Notes: generated by a model not told the origin, from the sequence alone. DNA of 64,000 nt from Pseudisothecium myosuroides (GCA_951799445.1 OX637289.1:4690501-4754500); one strand, 5' to 3'. Counted from the first letter of the stretch, positions 10,570 to 22,138 are shown. Program-made: numbers and translations.

Positions 10570-10910
10570 AAGGAGTCGTGCCAGTCATTCAATAGTCATT
10601 CTTGAGTGGCTCAAAAGTGAAGCTTAGTCAAATTTATGACAATAAAATGACTCAGAAATGACTTTGCCGGCCACGTTGGATTTATCCCTTTTCCCGCCAA
10701 TAAGTTGACGACGCAGTGAACGAGAACATTGCTCCTGCAACCCTTTTCTGTCAACTGTTCATCCCGTAGTTGCCGTGCCGACTCCAAAATGACTGGGGAC
10801 GGATTTTGGTTCCACAGATGGTGCAATTAGAGAATTGCAGTCATTTTCTAGTGAAACCGGACATGCACTCATTCCTCTGCAGTCACGAAAGTACCCATTT
10901 TCTTGTAGTG
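10570..10910. repeat. Right subterminal repeat cluster of the CACTA-like element
   Basis: CAGTCATTCAATAGTCATTC, AAAATGACTCAGAAATGAC, CCAAAATGACTGGGG, GCAGTCATTTTCTAGTG and GCAGTCACG occur between 10582 and 10890 and then the TCTTGTAGTG terminus. A looser group of the same motif lies at 9525-9625. Confidence 0.5.
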
Positions 10911-11267
10911 AGCTTCGAGTCTTCTGGAATCCCAAATTTAATCCACAATGACATAAAATACAAATCTCATTTATTATGCCAACCGCCATTAGAATCCTGT
11001 TTTAAAAATTTTGAAGCACTAGGTTAGAAGTGTTACATTGTCTGAACTCTGAAGAGCATTGTCTTAACCATGTAAGGATGGGCTGATCTCTACCAAAATC
11101 ATCTTTTTTGATACAATGTGAATCATGTGCAAGACCTCTCCTTTATACACAAAATTTCAAGGATGAACAGTTGCACTTCTTTTTTACATAAAAGTATTCT
11201 TTGTCATCCATCAGACACTTAGTGTCCACAACAACATTACAGGGTTAAAAAAGCATTTAAGGTAACT
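10911..11267. other. Gene-free interval
   Basis: AT-rich sequence between the CACTA-like right end and the next inverted-repeat element. I see no gene, RNA or repeat here. Confidence 0.5.
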
Positions 11268-11780
11268 ACACACAGGGAGATTATTTTGTTTTCCCATATT
11301 GTCAACGTAATAAAATCATGGATAACACCACTTATCAAAGCATCAGCATGTGGAAGTTTAGAATTTCTATGTGCAATTTCAATCAATTTTCTATATAACA
11401 CGGTAAACAACACACTTTTACTATTTACAGACAAAATTACTACATTGTCATTCACTAGTTTCAAAATTACTACATTTTATCAATTACTAAGTAAATAGAT
11501 AAACATTCCAATCGTATTCATAGGAGTTAGAGCATGGTGTAGTGGCAATGAGCCTTGGGCCCCAAGGATGAGGTCCAAAGTTTGAACCTCATGGCTGGTT
11601 TTTTATCAATTACTACATTTTCCATTTACTACATTGTCATTCACTAGTTTCAAAATGTAGAGATGGTAGTGTGTTCCCTACATTGTGTGATTTGTTACTT
11701 TAGTGTTAAATTGATGGTAAAAGAGATAGTAAATTGTGGTGTTTTACTACATAGGAAACCAAATAATCTCCCTGTGTACA
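11268..11780. mobile_element. Small inverted-repeat element (about 510 bp)
   Basis: The left end CACACAGGGAGATTATTTTG and the right end, inverted, TACACAGGGAGATTATTTGG give a terminal repeat of about 25 bp with few mismatches. The CAGGG start resembles hAT termini, but I cannot find a clean 8-bp target duplication. The phrase CATTGTCATTCACTAGTTTC occurs twice inside (near 11442 and 11632), on either side of a tRNA-like segment. Confidence 0.5.
11525..11605 (+). repeat. tRNA-like SINE head
   Basis: GTGTAGTGGCAATGAG resembles a Pol III A box and AGTTTGAACCTC a B box, about 35 nt apart, with a possible anticodon-arm hairpin (CCTTGGGCCCCAAGG) between. It aligns in layout with the minus-strand tRNA-like segment at 56228-56290. 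The acceptor stem does not close, so it is not a working tRNA gene. Confidence 0.45.
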
Positions 11781-12289
11781 TCTAAAATGGGCCACTCTTC
11801 AAATTCGACCCCTGTTTTTGAAGAAAAAATAAAAAAGGAGGACACCCTACATGGTGCATATTACAAGGACAAATGTAAGGTGGCGTTGAGGCCCACTTTG
11901 AATAGTGTGCAGCTCTATTAATAGTATAGTGGAGGTGGCAACCTCATTAGTTGTCCATTTTGGGTTTACTTCTTGTTGCTTTAACTTCTTTTCTATGACA
12001 TGATATCATCCTACTAGTGTCATATCTGAATTAACAGAGTACTTTGTTACATGCTACAGTATACAAAAAATTAGTAATTCTAAGTTCATGCGTTCATTTT
12101 TCCTGCAGGATAGATCTAAAGAAATAATAGATCTAATAATTTAATCACATTGATGAATATGTGCACACCGATGAGGCACACCTTTGCCAAGAACCCCGCT
12201 AGATCAGATACTTGATAATTTTGTAATTGATTTGATCAACCCCACACCAAGTGCACAAAATTGACTCTGTAACTCACAGCACAAGTTTA

Positions 12290-12592
12290 AGGTAGGTGGC
12301 TCTAAAACCAACTTGGCTCTAAAAGCGACCTCTAACACAGAGGTACATTTTACTTTCTTCAATGTACTAATAGTGTACATTTCAGGAAGGGGTCGCTTTT
12401 AGAAACCATTGCGTTTCAACTTCAAAAATTTGTAACTAATTCCACAAAGGTCCAAAAAATATGAAACGACTTGGATTAGATGCCAATTCCATTTTTCTTC
12501 CTACTAAAGTTTACTGAAAATTGTTTCAAGGAGTTTAGCTTCCCCCAAAATGCAATGAGCTCTTAAAGTGTCGCTTTTAGAGCCACCTACCT
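12290..12592. mobile_element. Mariner-type MITE with TA target site (family M, copy 1)
   Basis: The ends AGGTAGGTGGCTCTAAAA and TTTTAGAGCCACCTACCT are perfect inverted repeats of 18 bp, flanked on both sides by TA. Inner inverted motifs include AAAGCGAC and GTCGCTTTT. A second copy with the same TA flanks sits at 55124-55416. The TA duplication fits Tc1/mariner (Stowaway-like) elements, though the terminus differs from the usual CTCCCTC. Confidence 0.85.
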
Positions 12593-13389
12593 TAAGCCAC
12601 AACAAAGCTTCAATCGTTGAGCTGTCTCTTCTCACTATTGCCCAATCAAATCACAATGAAATGAAAAGCTTCTTATTGATTAATCCTTTACAAAAAAAGA
12701 TATTATTCACATTATGTTGAATTAAAAAAAATAAAAGCCTGTTGAGGTGGGTGTGAGGTGGACTTCAAACCTTCCTCAACACACTTTCCTTTTTGATTTT
12801 TGATCTAAAAATTTATATTTTGTATAAAAAGTAAAAGCTTCTTGAGGTTCTTGAGGTAGGTTTGACAAAAAAATATCCTAGTAATTTCATGAGATTGATG
12901 TACTGAGGACTACTTCACCTCAAAATTGAATCATTAGAAGTAAACAACAATCAAGATTGCAATAAAAAAATGTAGAATTTGTTGGAATGTGAGAATATTC
13001 AAAATAGAGAAAATATATTATCTTTCAGAAAAATATATTATGGGTACACTTTTCGGTGGTTTGGGGGTAGTCTAGAGACTCTTTTGGACCAATTGGGCAA
13101 CATACTTCAAAAATTCATAACAAATTCATACTTTGACAAAAAAAATAAATTTCAATTGCTCACTCCATTTCTCACATTTGTCTATTTTATGACTAAAATA
13201 AATTCACTTTTAAAATCTTCAATAATGTCAACAAGGCAAACCAGTCGTATCATAGGCTAGTTTACCTTACCCATTCCACTGACCACCTTAGCCTGTGTTC
13301 TTATGCTTATTGTCTGGTAAAAAAACATAGTCAGAAATCATGAAGCTTTGCACTGTTTTGCAGTATACACTTGGACTACAACTACCGCA
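12593..13389. other. Gene-free interval
   Basis: AT-rich sequence with no convincing gene. A frame of 93 codons at 12979-13260 has no recognisable features and unremarkable composition; I do not call it. Confidence 0.5.
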
Positions 13390-13645
13390 CCTTTGGAACT
13401 GTGCTTTAGTGGCCCATCCAAGTGGCACCGACGAACTAAACAGCTTGGCAGAGTGACCAAATTCGGCACTTATCTAGCACCAAGCCCGAGCCCTTGGGAC
13501 TTGCAATCTCTCGATCATACAGTTTTGCTGAGCATACAGAGGCGTGGTGCTGATGTCATTCACTGCACCAACTATCAAAGGAATCCATTAACTCCTAAAA
13601 AGCATCACGACCTTGTCTTCGTCGAAACATGTTAGAGTGTGGCCT
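13390..13645 (+). repeat. Direct repeat upstream of P450 copy A, unit 1
   Basis: Matches 14070-14355. Shared blocks include CCAAATTCGGCACTT, GCGTGGTGCTGATGTC, GGAATCCATTAACTCCT and GTCTTCGTCGAAACATG. The pair flanks about 430 bp and lies just upstream of the P450 promoter region. It is absent from copies B and C. Confidence 0.8.
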
Positions 13646-14069
13646 AAGTATTCACCACCATATGCTTACAAAGGAAATAGCATCAAGTGCACTCCGTGAG
13701 ATTCCACCCCCACTCCTACGAAATACACTTGCATGCTCCTGTCAAACCACTCATAAAACTGTGCAATGTGATTTTCGACAATTAGACACCTTGAACTGAT
13801 TTTCCTGGCTTTGGGCACATCAAACTAACCTCCGGAAACTTTCAAATTTTTGAATTCACTTTGCTGAAATGGATTGAGCTTTTCTATTCATGTTCCTTTT
13901 TCTAAATTTTCTTATTAATAAGAATAGTTTTTTTGGATATTCAAGATTGGCAACAATGAAATCTTCTCAAATTTTCAGAAATAGATGTACAATTTTTCAA
14001 ATTTCAGACATGCTCCAGTTTTTCCCCTAATTAGTTACGAAACTGACCTGAACGTACGGTACCGTAACT

Positions 14070-14355
14070 TTGGGACTGTACTTTACTGGCCCATCGAAGC
14101 AGCACCGACCAAATAAATAGCATGAGATGGTGGAATGTGGACTAATAAACATGTTGGTAGAGTGGCCAAATTCGGCACTTTTCTAGCAACTAGCTCGATC
14201 CACCGGCACTTGCAATCACTCAAGTCAGTTTTGTTGAGCACACCGAGACGTGGTGCTGATGTCGTTGGCTGCACCCAAGAAAGGAATCCATTAACTCCTC
14301 AAGGAGAGGATCACGACCTTTGTCTTCGTCGAAACATGGTAGAGTACTGTGGCCT
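14070..14355 (+). repeat. Direct repeat upstream of P450 copy A, unit 2
   Basis: Second unit of the pair with 13390-13645, with one insertion of about 35 bp near the CCGACCAAATAAATAGC part. Frames across the two units are not conserved well enough to call a protein. Confidence 0.8.
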
Positions 14356-14451
14356 ATTCAACCCCATGGTATCGTCACCAGCTCGAGCCACCTGGACTTT
14401 TCTTGTCCGCTTGAATTAAAAACGTTCTATTACGAAAGTTCGTTCGCCCTC

Positions 14452-14462
14452 GCTATATAATG
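14452..14462 (+). promoter_or_regulatory. TATA box of P450 copy A
   Basis: CTATATAATGG lies about 190 bp before the ATG. The aligned sites in copies B (near 34033) and C (near 47970, minus strand) read CTATACAATGG, so the best TATA match is found only in copy A. Confidence 0.5.
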
Positions 14463-14646
14463 GGACTGAGTCAACATGCAGTGCCATTAGCAAACTGTCT
14501 CGCATACTGCAATGTGCACTTGGAGCCCAATTTGAGCGAGACTGAAGTCCTGTGACTGAATTCTGAGTCGACTTCCGAAACATCGATCATCACTTGTTCA
14601 CTTGCTTTCAAATTGTGTGCAAGTGTGAGCATCAATTTTCTCGGCC

Positions 14647-17600
14647 ATGGTGACAATGATGATGCAGGCTTCTGGAGCTTGGACTGTATGCTTCTCTCTT
14701 CTCTGCTTTCCAAACATTCAATTTAATTACACAGGCTCTTCCTTTTGAGTATCGACATCAGTTTAGCCTCAAAAATGAACTCAAACTAGATACTATTCGC
14801 AACCACATAAATGTGTAGATGTCAGTTTAGTCTCAAAATGGTTCTCGTCTCAAAGTACTTCGTTATGCACCATGCCACAGAATGCGTGTGTAGATATCAG
14901 TTAAAATTTGCTCTAAAATTTGCTCAAACTAGATCTGCAGTACGCACAACCATATGAATGAGTGGATATCAGTTGAATCTCCAAATGTTTGCTCAGATTA
15001 TGTTAGGTACTGTGCGCAACCACGTCGGTACATGAATGTGGCGATGGCTCTGTGCAGGTCGTCAGTGCAGTGATGCTTGGCATTCTTCTGCTTGCCAAGT
15101 TGCTCGCAAGCAGGAAATACAAGAATTTGCCTCCAGGCCCACGGGGGCTCCCAGTCATCGGTTCCTTGCACTTGTTGGGCAAATCTCCACAGCACGATTT
15201 TGCCAAATTGGCGGAGACTTATGGGCAGTTGATGTCCATATGGTTGGGGCCAAAGCTGGTTGTGGTGGCTACCTCCCCTGTAGCAGCGGAGGAGATTCTC
15301 AAGACTCAAGGCCCCAATTTCGCAAACAGACTCCCAACTGCGATTTCAGATATTCTTGCCCCTGTAGGTAACTTGCTGAGTTGCCTCTTCGTCCTCCCCT
15401 TGGAAATTAGATTCAAATTCCTCTGTGAGGATGTTGAATGGAAAGTGAAAGTACAGCCTCATAATGAGAAGTAGCATACAACTATACAAGCCATGGTAAT
15501 GGGGAGGGTCTAAGGGATGTTATTTCGGTATCAAGGTTCCATTTTCATGCTGTTGGATATAACTTCAATGAACAGGCTAAAAGCAGATAACCGTAATGCT
15601 AAAGCTACCCAAAGTTTGGAAAAATTTCATGCCTAGACTCCTTACTCAGGGAGTGATTGCCATTTGTACAAACTAAGGTTACATGGAGATGGTGTTTTGG
15701 ATCGTTCCTTTTTTTCTTCATATACGGAAGAGATAGAAGCTTGAGTACTGTATCTAGAATGTTGAAGATGGTTACTAGTAGAATGGTAGAGTTTAGGAAA
15801 ATTAAGATTTGCACACCTATAATCAATACTAATGACAACTAAACATAGTTCATATTTCTAAACATGAATTATTTTCATTAAATCTTATTGGCAACTAAAA
15901 GAGGATTTCAAAGCACTTTAGCATGCATTATATGGACAATGTATGAATAAGTTATGAATTTTTAAGATAATGTCTTTAGGTCTACCAAAAAAACAAGAAT
16001 AGACTTTTTTATAGACTTTTATAATTGGATAGTGTACATCTTGAATAATCAATATCTAATATTTTCTTCCACTTTTGATCCAAATGTAGGTTTCACATTT
16101 GGCTTGATAATGCTAATATTGGATTTAGTTACCTCATTGCCATTTCAATTGTCTCACAACCATCAGAGCCAATTTGAAGAACTTTTAGTTTTAGAACTCT
16201 AGGCATTTGAAAATTGTTCACTTCTAAACTTGAATTGAAAGTCATTTCATTTTAGTCCTTTTCAATTCAGTTTTTGTAGTTTGAAATTAATCTTTTTTTA
16301 ACAATTGTGACCATATTTGATATCAGATATAGTCATGACGTCAGATTCACCTCTGAGGTTGCACTTGAAGAAGGTACTACATATGCAACTCAGTACCAAT
16401 AAACAACTTCAACTAGCAACAAATGTGAGAACGGAAGAAATCGATCATGTTATGAGTGTGATTCCCCACAATGGTGTCACAGTGGTGCCTGTGAGGAGTT
16501 ACATTGAAGTGGCCATAACTAACATCATGTCACGCATGATTCTCAAAAGACGTTTTATGGCAGTGACTTCTGAAAAGAAACATGATGAACAAGAACTTGA
16601 GCGAGTGAGCAATTTTAGAAAGATTTTGATGGACATCTCCAAGTATGCTCAAATTATAAATCCAGAAGACTTCATCCCTGTGTTCAAGTGGATGGATGTC
16701 TTTGGGCTTGAAAGACAATTGCGAGAGTTGAGAGAGAGAATGGATGCTTTTATGTCCCCAATCATATTTGAGCATGTTGCACAACGAAAGAGTGGTTCAA
16801 TTTTTGTCAAAGATATGATAGATGTCCTTTTAGACCAAATGGAGGATGAGACCTCACAATTTGACATCACCAATGACAACATCAAGAGTACATTGTGGGT
16901 AAGAATGCAATTCCTTTTCATTAGGTAGAGGCTATTAAGAATCTACATATTTTATTCCTTTAATTCAAAGACTTCACCGTTTTAATTTTTGAAGTAAAAG
17001 AAGTGAAAGATAGTAATAGAAAGACCACTTGAAGGTAATTTCATATTGAAATTAATGATTTGTTTGATGAAAACTATATGATAAAATCACACATTATAGT
17101 TTCTGTTCTCTTGTCAAAGTTTTTAAAATATATTGTTGATCTCAAGTAATCAAGTCTTCAAGTTCATCTTGTGAATAGGTTTAACGCACCTTCAATTTTT
17201 TCTTCTCTTGTGAAAAATAGGATGGTATTACAGGAAGTATAAATTCAACTACCGACACAATAGAATGGGCAATTGCGGAATGCATTCGCAATCCCATTGT
17301 AATGAAGAGGGTGCAAGAAGAGCTTGACACTGTTGTAGGCAAGTCTCGAAGAGTGGAGGATGCGGATGTTCCTAACCTCAAGTATTTACAGGCCATCATC
17401 AAAGAAACCTTTTGACTTCATCCAGTTACCCCTATGTTACTTCCTCATTTGAGTATAAAAACTTGTAAGGTTTTAGGGTATGACATACCAGAAAAGTTTT
17501 TATAAATGCTGTAGCAATTGCTCAAGATCCAAAGACATGGGAGGATCCTATGACTTTCAAGCCTGAAAGATTTTTAGATGGAATGCCTTGTGCTCATGTG

Positions 17601-17843
17601 CACTTTGAAGGCAAAAATTTCGAATTACTACCTTTTGGAGCAGGGCGGAGACAATGTCCAAGCATCATGTTAGCTTCAACATTGATTCACATTATGGTTG
17701 CAACTTTTTTGCAATCTTTTGATTGGTCTCTTCTTAATGGTTTGCAACCTATGGATTTAGATATGTCAACAAGTGAAGGTATTGGGCATGTGCTAGTTCA
17801 CCCTTTGACTGCCATTCCAAAGGCTCGCTTACTTATTCATTGA
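14647..17843 (+). pseudogene. Cytochrome P450 (CYP71-clan) pseudogene, copy A
   Basis: Four exons can be joined: 14647-14685 (MVTMMMQASGAWT, donor GTATGC), 15058-15367, 16327-16898 (acceptor ATATCAG, donor GTAAGA) and 17221-17843 (acceptor AAATAG). Phases agree across all junctions. The product would be an ER-anchored haem-thiolate monooxygenase: hydrophobic anchor, proline hinge PPGPRGLPVIGS, I-helix region DGITGSINSTTDTIEWA, K-helix KETF, PERF motif FKPERFLDG and haem loop PFGAGRRQCPS. It is dead: the K-helix ExxR arginine codon is TGA (17413-17415) and a net 4-nt deletion near 17497 shifts the frame. The haem-loop Gly after CP is Ser, and the I-helix acid is Asn. The substrate is unknown. 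Confidence 0.9.
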
Positions 17844-18349
17844 ATTTATTCCTTTGAAATAGCTATTTATATATAGTTTATCATTTGTAATTTTTTTGCA
17901 AGTATTCCATTTGTATAGATATGCAATAAATAGTACGTTTTGATTATGTAATACATGTTTTTTTGAGGCCATTATAGTGTGAAGTTGTTTTTTATTCATA
18001 TTTAAGCATAATTATGTATGTTGCTCGTCCATTTTTTTGAACGTTGGAAGGTATGCATGCTTGTTACTGAGGATTGCTAGTTCAATTATATCAGTCTATA
18101 TCTACACTTTTCATTTGTTTCAGCTTGTGAAATGTTATGTAGAGGGTCCATAACTCTATAATGGCGATGCAAACCATAGAAGCTCCAAGTAATGCGTAGT
18201 TGAAGAATCTTTTGCAGCAACTCATTGGGACAAGGCTAATTTTCCTTGGATCATGCTTTGTAGGGACGGACATTGCATTTAAATCTAAAATTGAGCTTAA
18301 ATATATCAACAATTCCTTTCACGCAATCAAGCAATGATTGGTTCTAGAT

Positions 18350-20210
18350 ATTTGTTTCTCGAGCGGAGATTTCTTAATTATTTTTTAAAATTTTCAATAT
18401 AATTTGTTTTCATTGGAGTGTTGAAACTATTTACATTCATGGATATATGTAGTTTACAAATGAGCCATCATTTAGTCACCTAAACATATATGCATTCCTT
18501 AAAATCTTACAAATTCTAATTTCAATAGTCTATTAAATATTAGAATTCTCTAATTTTTACAAACTCCTTTAGGAGATGGAGACACTCCCCTGAAGGGAAA
18601 CTTTGGTGGTGGATAACAAATGCTGGAAATGCGAATTCTCAAAACAAATGCTTAGGGATCACTGGCTTGATTTTATGCACACTTTACTTCCCCTTTCAAT
18701 TGCATAGATGCATCTTTGATAGACTTGCTCTCCTTGAAAGGTAGTACTTGTTTTTGTGGACATTTTTCAAGCCGTTCAATGTTAGAATTGGCCTTATTGT
18801 AAGTTTTCTAGGCTTTGGTGCAAAATGTACATCTTAATTGTGTGTCTTTTAAATACTTTGATTTGAAAGATGCCATTGTTGCTCTAGAGTTGAAGAATGT
18901 GTACGAAAATTTGATGCACGGTTGTATTTTCTACTTTTCTTAGTCTCCATGTAGGGTTTTAGGTCATTTTGTGTTTTGATGGATACGCTGAATTTTTAGG
19001 TCATTTGTGGTCGCCATTGTCCAAAAATCTCCTTGAATTGATCTTCCCTGTAATTTTAATGTTGTGGAGTTTCCTATCCATTGTCTTTGCATTGCAAGGG
19101 TTTAAGCTTTATGATGCAGGGGATAGACGGGAAATCCAAATTTAACCATTTTATTCTACTCTCCAATTTTTTGTTCCGTAACAATTTGAACAGATTTTAA
19201 AGTTTTAAATCTATGTTTGTATGCATATAGTCTTTGAAATTGTAGTATAAGGCAATCAAAATACTCCAATGAAAAATGAAAAATGGCAAAATGATGCCAT
19301 TTTGGTAACACTCATACGATGTTGTCTCTTGTGGAAATGCGGATAGTTTTGAGTTAGGAATTGGACATTATTGCTTGAAAGACCTGTAATATAACTAAAT
19401 GAGGGTTTTATTGTCGTATAGGTTGGTAATGCTGAAACTTGCTATGGTCATTGTGTGTAGGGATCTGCATTCTTCTTTTTGTAGAACTTTATTGATTTTG
19501 ACTCATTACAGTGTGATATTTGGTGCATTGCCAATCCTTTAATTGCAAAATCCTTTAATTGCCAATCCTTTAATTGCAATTGTACTTGGCTTGTTTTTTC
19601 CAAGTGTATTGTCAGTGCTTAGATTTCTTCCCTCACAGAGTTCCAATCAGAGGAGCAATTGACGAAGTATACTTTTGATGCTCTGATGTAAATCTTTGGC
19701 AGATAATTTGAATATTTGGTATTCAAATTTGTAGCTTTTGCTATACAACTGAGATGCCGCAATAAGCTTTATAAGGGGGGTCAAATCACTTTCTTTGGCC
19801 AAGCTAAACTTAGTATGACACAAACTTGCCCTAATATTTGTCTCTAGTCTACTCAATTGCTATTTTGATGTGAGGTAAAAGGATAGGCATTGATTTGAGA
19901 CCTCAAATCAAAATATTCCTAATAGTTTGGGGCGTGTTCAAAAAACCTAGGCCCCGGAGGATGGCGCAGCAGGAGACAATTTTTGGAGAGGCCTCCCCAA
20001 AATTTTACTTGCCATGCCTATGGTGTGGCACTAATCAAAGCCCAGCTCCTCAAGTTGGCGTTGCTAGCTCATTCGTAAAAATCAAGGACTGCTAATTTAT
20101 GTTGTGGACATCATATTGCAATTTCAAGATGAAGGTTGTGAAGTTACATTAATGACCTTTGAGTGGCATATACATAATTTTTTAATCACTAATCCAACGG
20201 GGCATACAAG
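18350..20210. other. Gene-free AT-rich interval
   Basis: Only a short threefold repeat of CCTTTAATTGC(C/A)A(A) at about 19529-19580 stands out. Two frames of 60-70 codons (19647-19856 minus, 19895-20095 plus) show no family features and I do not call them. Confidence 0.5.
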
Positions 20211-20213
20211 TTG

Positions 20214-20949
20214 AGGGTGATTGCACGAAACACTTCAGTACTATTTTCTATCACACGTTGCATGCTGATTAGTTTTTTAGCCACAACTTTTTGCAGTTTG
20301 ACTCCAAATGACTCAAAATTTATAGACAAGGTACTTATGACTATTATACACTTTGTGTAATTTTTTGGAATTTTTTTTAAATGTATTACTTTTTAATAAT
20401 AGCCCCCAATATTTTGTCACAAATGCCTATTTGGAGGTTTTTAGTACTATTTAGTACCTATAAAAACAAATTTGGAGCTGAAATTTGGTAGAGATGGTCT
20501 TCTAGTGGACTTGTAGCTATTGTCCAAAGGAATTCTAAAAATACTTAATTTTATGTGGTGTAGAAGTCCACAAAATGAGCCTCTTTCTACTTGCATTTTG
20601 AAACATGTAAAAAATTATTTTGGTGGGTTTTTTGGTGAATGACCATCTTCATAGAGTTGCTACAAATGAAAAAATTTATTTTTTTAATTTAAACTTTTTC
20701 CTATTTTCTACTAATTAAAACATCAAAATATGTTATTTCTAGCGATTTGGCACTTTTCTAGTTCACCTACTTAGAGAATTTTTTAATGAATTTCCTTTGG
20801 TGGTTACCTTCATCTTAAAGGTGCATACATTTGCCATATTTTTTGAATTTTCTTAAAATTGATTTTCTAATTTTAAAGTACTCCAAAAAAAATCATGAAT
20901 ACTATTGCAAAACACAACAAATAGTACAGGTGTTTCGTGCAATCACCCT
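20214..20949. mobile_element. Mutator-like small element (family U, copy 1)
   Basis: The ends are a perfect 20-bp inverted repeat, AGGGTGATTGCACGAAACAC. Flanks carry a similar ATACAARTTG on both sides, offset by 2 nt on the right, which may be a worn 9-10 bp target duplication as in Mutator-like elements. The interior is AT-rich and non-coding. Relatives with the same ends and interior lie at 29126-30065 and 51085-51670. Confidence 0.75.
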
Positions 20950-21520
20950 ATATACAAATTGGCAAAATTCTCTATGACAAGCTTTGGGCTGATTTTTTCT
21001 CCATTTGCATATTTTCATGCAATCAAACGACCCTCCAAAGGGCTAAAATTTTCTCTAATGCTTCCAATCAGGTCTATGTGGGCCGTCTAAGGAAAAACCT
21101 GCTAGAAGTACAGAAGAAACACAAAAGAATCAGCAAGCATCTTCCTGTCTATTTGATTGAAATTGCCATGTTGAAGTCGTACCTATCTCATAATTGAATG
21201 CTGGAAAAACAAGCGTTATGTGTCTCCCTCATCTAATTGTAGAGCAAAACTATGACGCAATGGTTTCGGTAATCTAGAACCAAGATTTCCTCAATGTATC
21301 CTACATACATATTCTTGGATGGCTTCCAACAGCCTTCCATTTACAAGATCCCAACAAAGCTGGCAGTAAAAAGATGCTTCCACACATGAGTCATGGATAA
21401 TAAGATTGCCTTTCAAGCTGTGAATACGCAAATGAATACCAAAACAATAAATTTGACAATGTGATGTCGCATTCCACTTTGGAGGTTGCATGTAATGCTT
21501 CACATTGTCTTCCATTGGAT

Positions 21521-22138
21521 GAGTAGTTGCAAGAAACACTTCACATTTTTTCTTCAAAAACACAATTTTTGAACAAAGGACTGGCAGTATTATATAGTAC
21601 TACTAGTACTATGTGTTAGCAATGCCCTTGCAGATCTAAACTATTGATTCAATACTATGCAGTATTATAGACTGCTACAAGGTACTATAAATGCCACTAG
21701 TAGCAGAAAATAGTAGAAAAGGGATCTATGGAATTTTTTTTTCTTTTCATAGCCTTCGCACAAAAGAAATTCACTTTGACCTAACGTGCACAACCAACAT
21801 GTTGTTATTTTCATAATTAAAAACTCATTGTCAATCTTTGCAATCTTAGTGGATTTCCAATATGTTCAATTTGTAGCTTTGAATTTGCATTTTTGGGTAA
21901 AAAATAGGATTACCCCCCCCCCCCAAATGGCCGATGTAGACATTCAATTGGGGATAGGTTAAAAATAATAAATTAATTTTTTTAAACTAAAAAAATTATT
22001 CAGTGTTTGCAACTATCGCATGTACCTTCATTCCAAATTTCACGCAAAACAAATAAACAATGCAAAAGTTATGAGCAAAAAACCACCATCCGAGGACAAG
22101 GGGACAAGAAATAGGACAAGTGTTTTTTGCAATCACCC
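21521..22138. mobile_element. Mutator-like small element (family U, subfamily 2, copy 1)
   Basis: The left end GTAGTTGCAAGAAACACTTC and the right end, inverted, GGGTGATTGCAAAAAACACT match the family U terminus. The interior, with repeated TAGTACTA motifs and the GACAAGGGGACAAGAAATAG phrase, matches 42772-43740. A 12-C run occurs at 21913-21924. It has no coding capacity. Confidence 0.6.

Larger units (their letters stand above)
3768..10910. mobile_element. CACTA (En/Spm)-like element, about 7.1 kb
   Basis: The left end reads CACTACAAAAAAAAGAGG and the right end, inverted, reads CACTACAAGAAAATGGG. These are the termini typical of plant CACTA elements. Both ends are followed inward by clusters of AATGACT/AGTCATT and ACTGCAG motifs, the subterminal repeat layout of this superfamily. 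The flanking 3-bp sites differ (CTT and AGC), so the two ends may come from different or rearranged copies. No transposase is visible inside. The interior holds a GC-rich leader, tandem arrays, an exon-like ORF and decayed coding pieces, so it would be a non-autonomous or gene-capturing derivative. Confidence 0.45.
13640..18240 (+). other. Segmental duplication copy A (P450 unit)
   Basis: Homologous to 33640-38130 (copy B, same strand) and to about 48350-44155 (copy C, opposite strand), apart from local insertions. The homology covers promoter, exons, introns and about 400 bp of 3' flank. Copy A carries its own insert between about 13750 and 14390, containing the second direct-repeat unit. 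It is the most diverged of the three. Confidence 0.85.

Noticed and set aside
11525..11605. A functional tRNA gene
   Set aside because: A and B boxes are present but the acceptor stem does not form and the B box is degenerate.
14471..14713. Serine-rich minus-strand ORFs repeated at 14.5, 34.2 and 47.7 kb
   Set aside because: They lie antisense to the P450 leader and first exon and recur only because the unit is duplicated.
15036..15371. Alternative plus-strand ORF over P450 exon 2
   Set aside because: It is a frame shadow; the +1 frame carries the proline hinge and other P450 motifs and joins in phase with exons 1 and 3.
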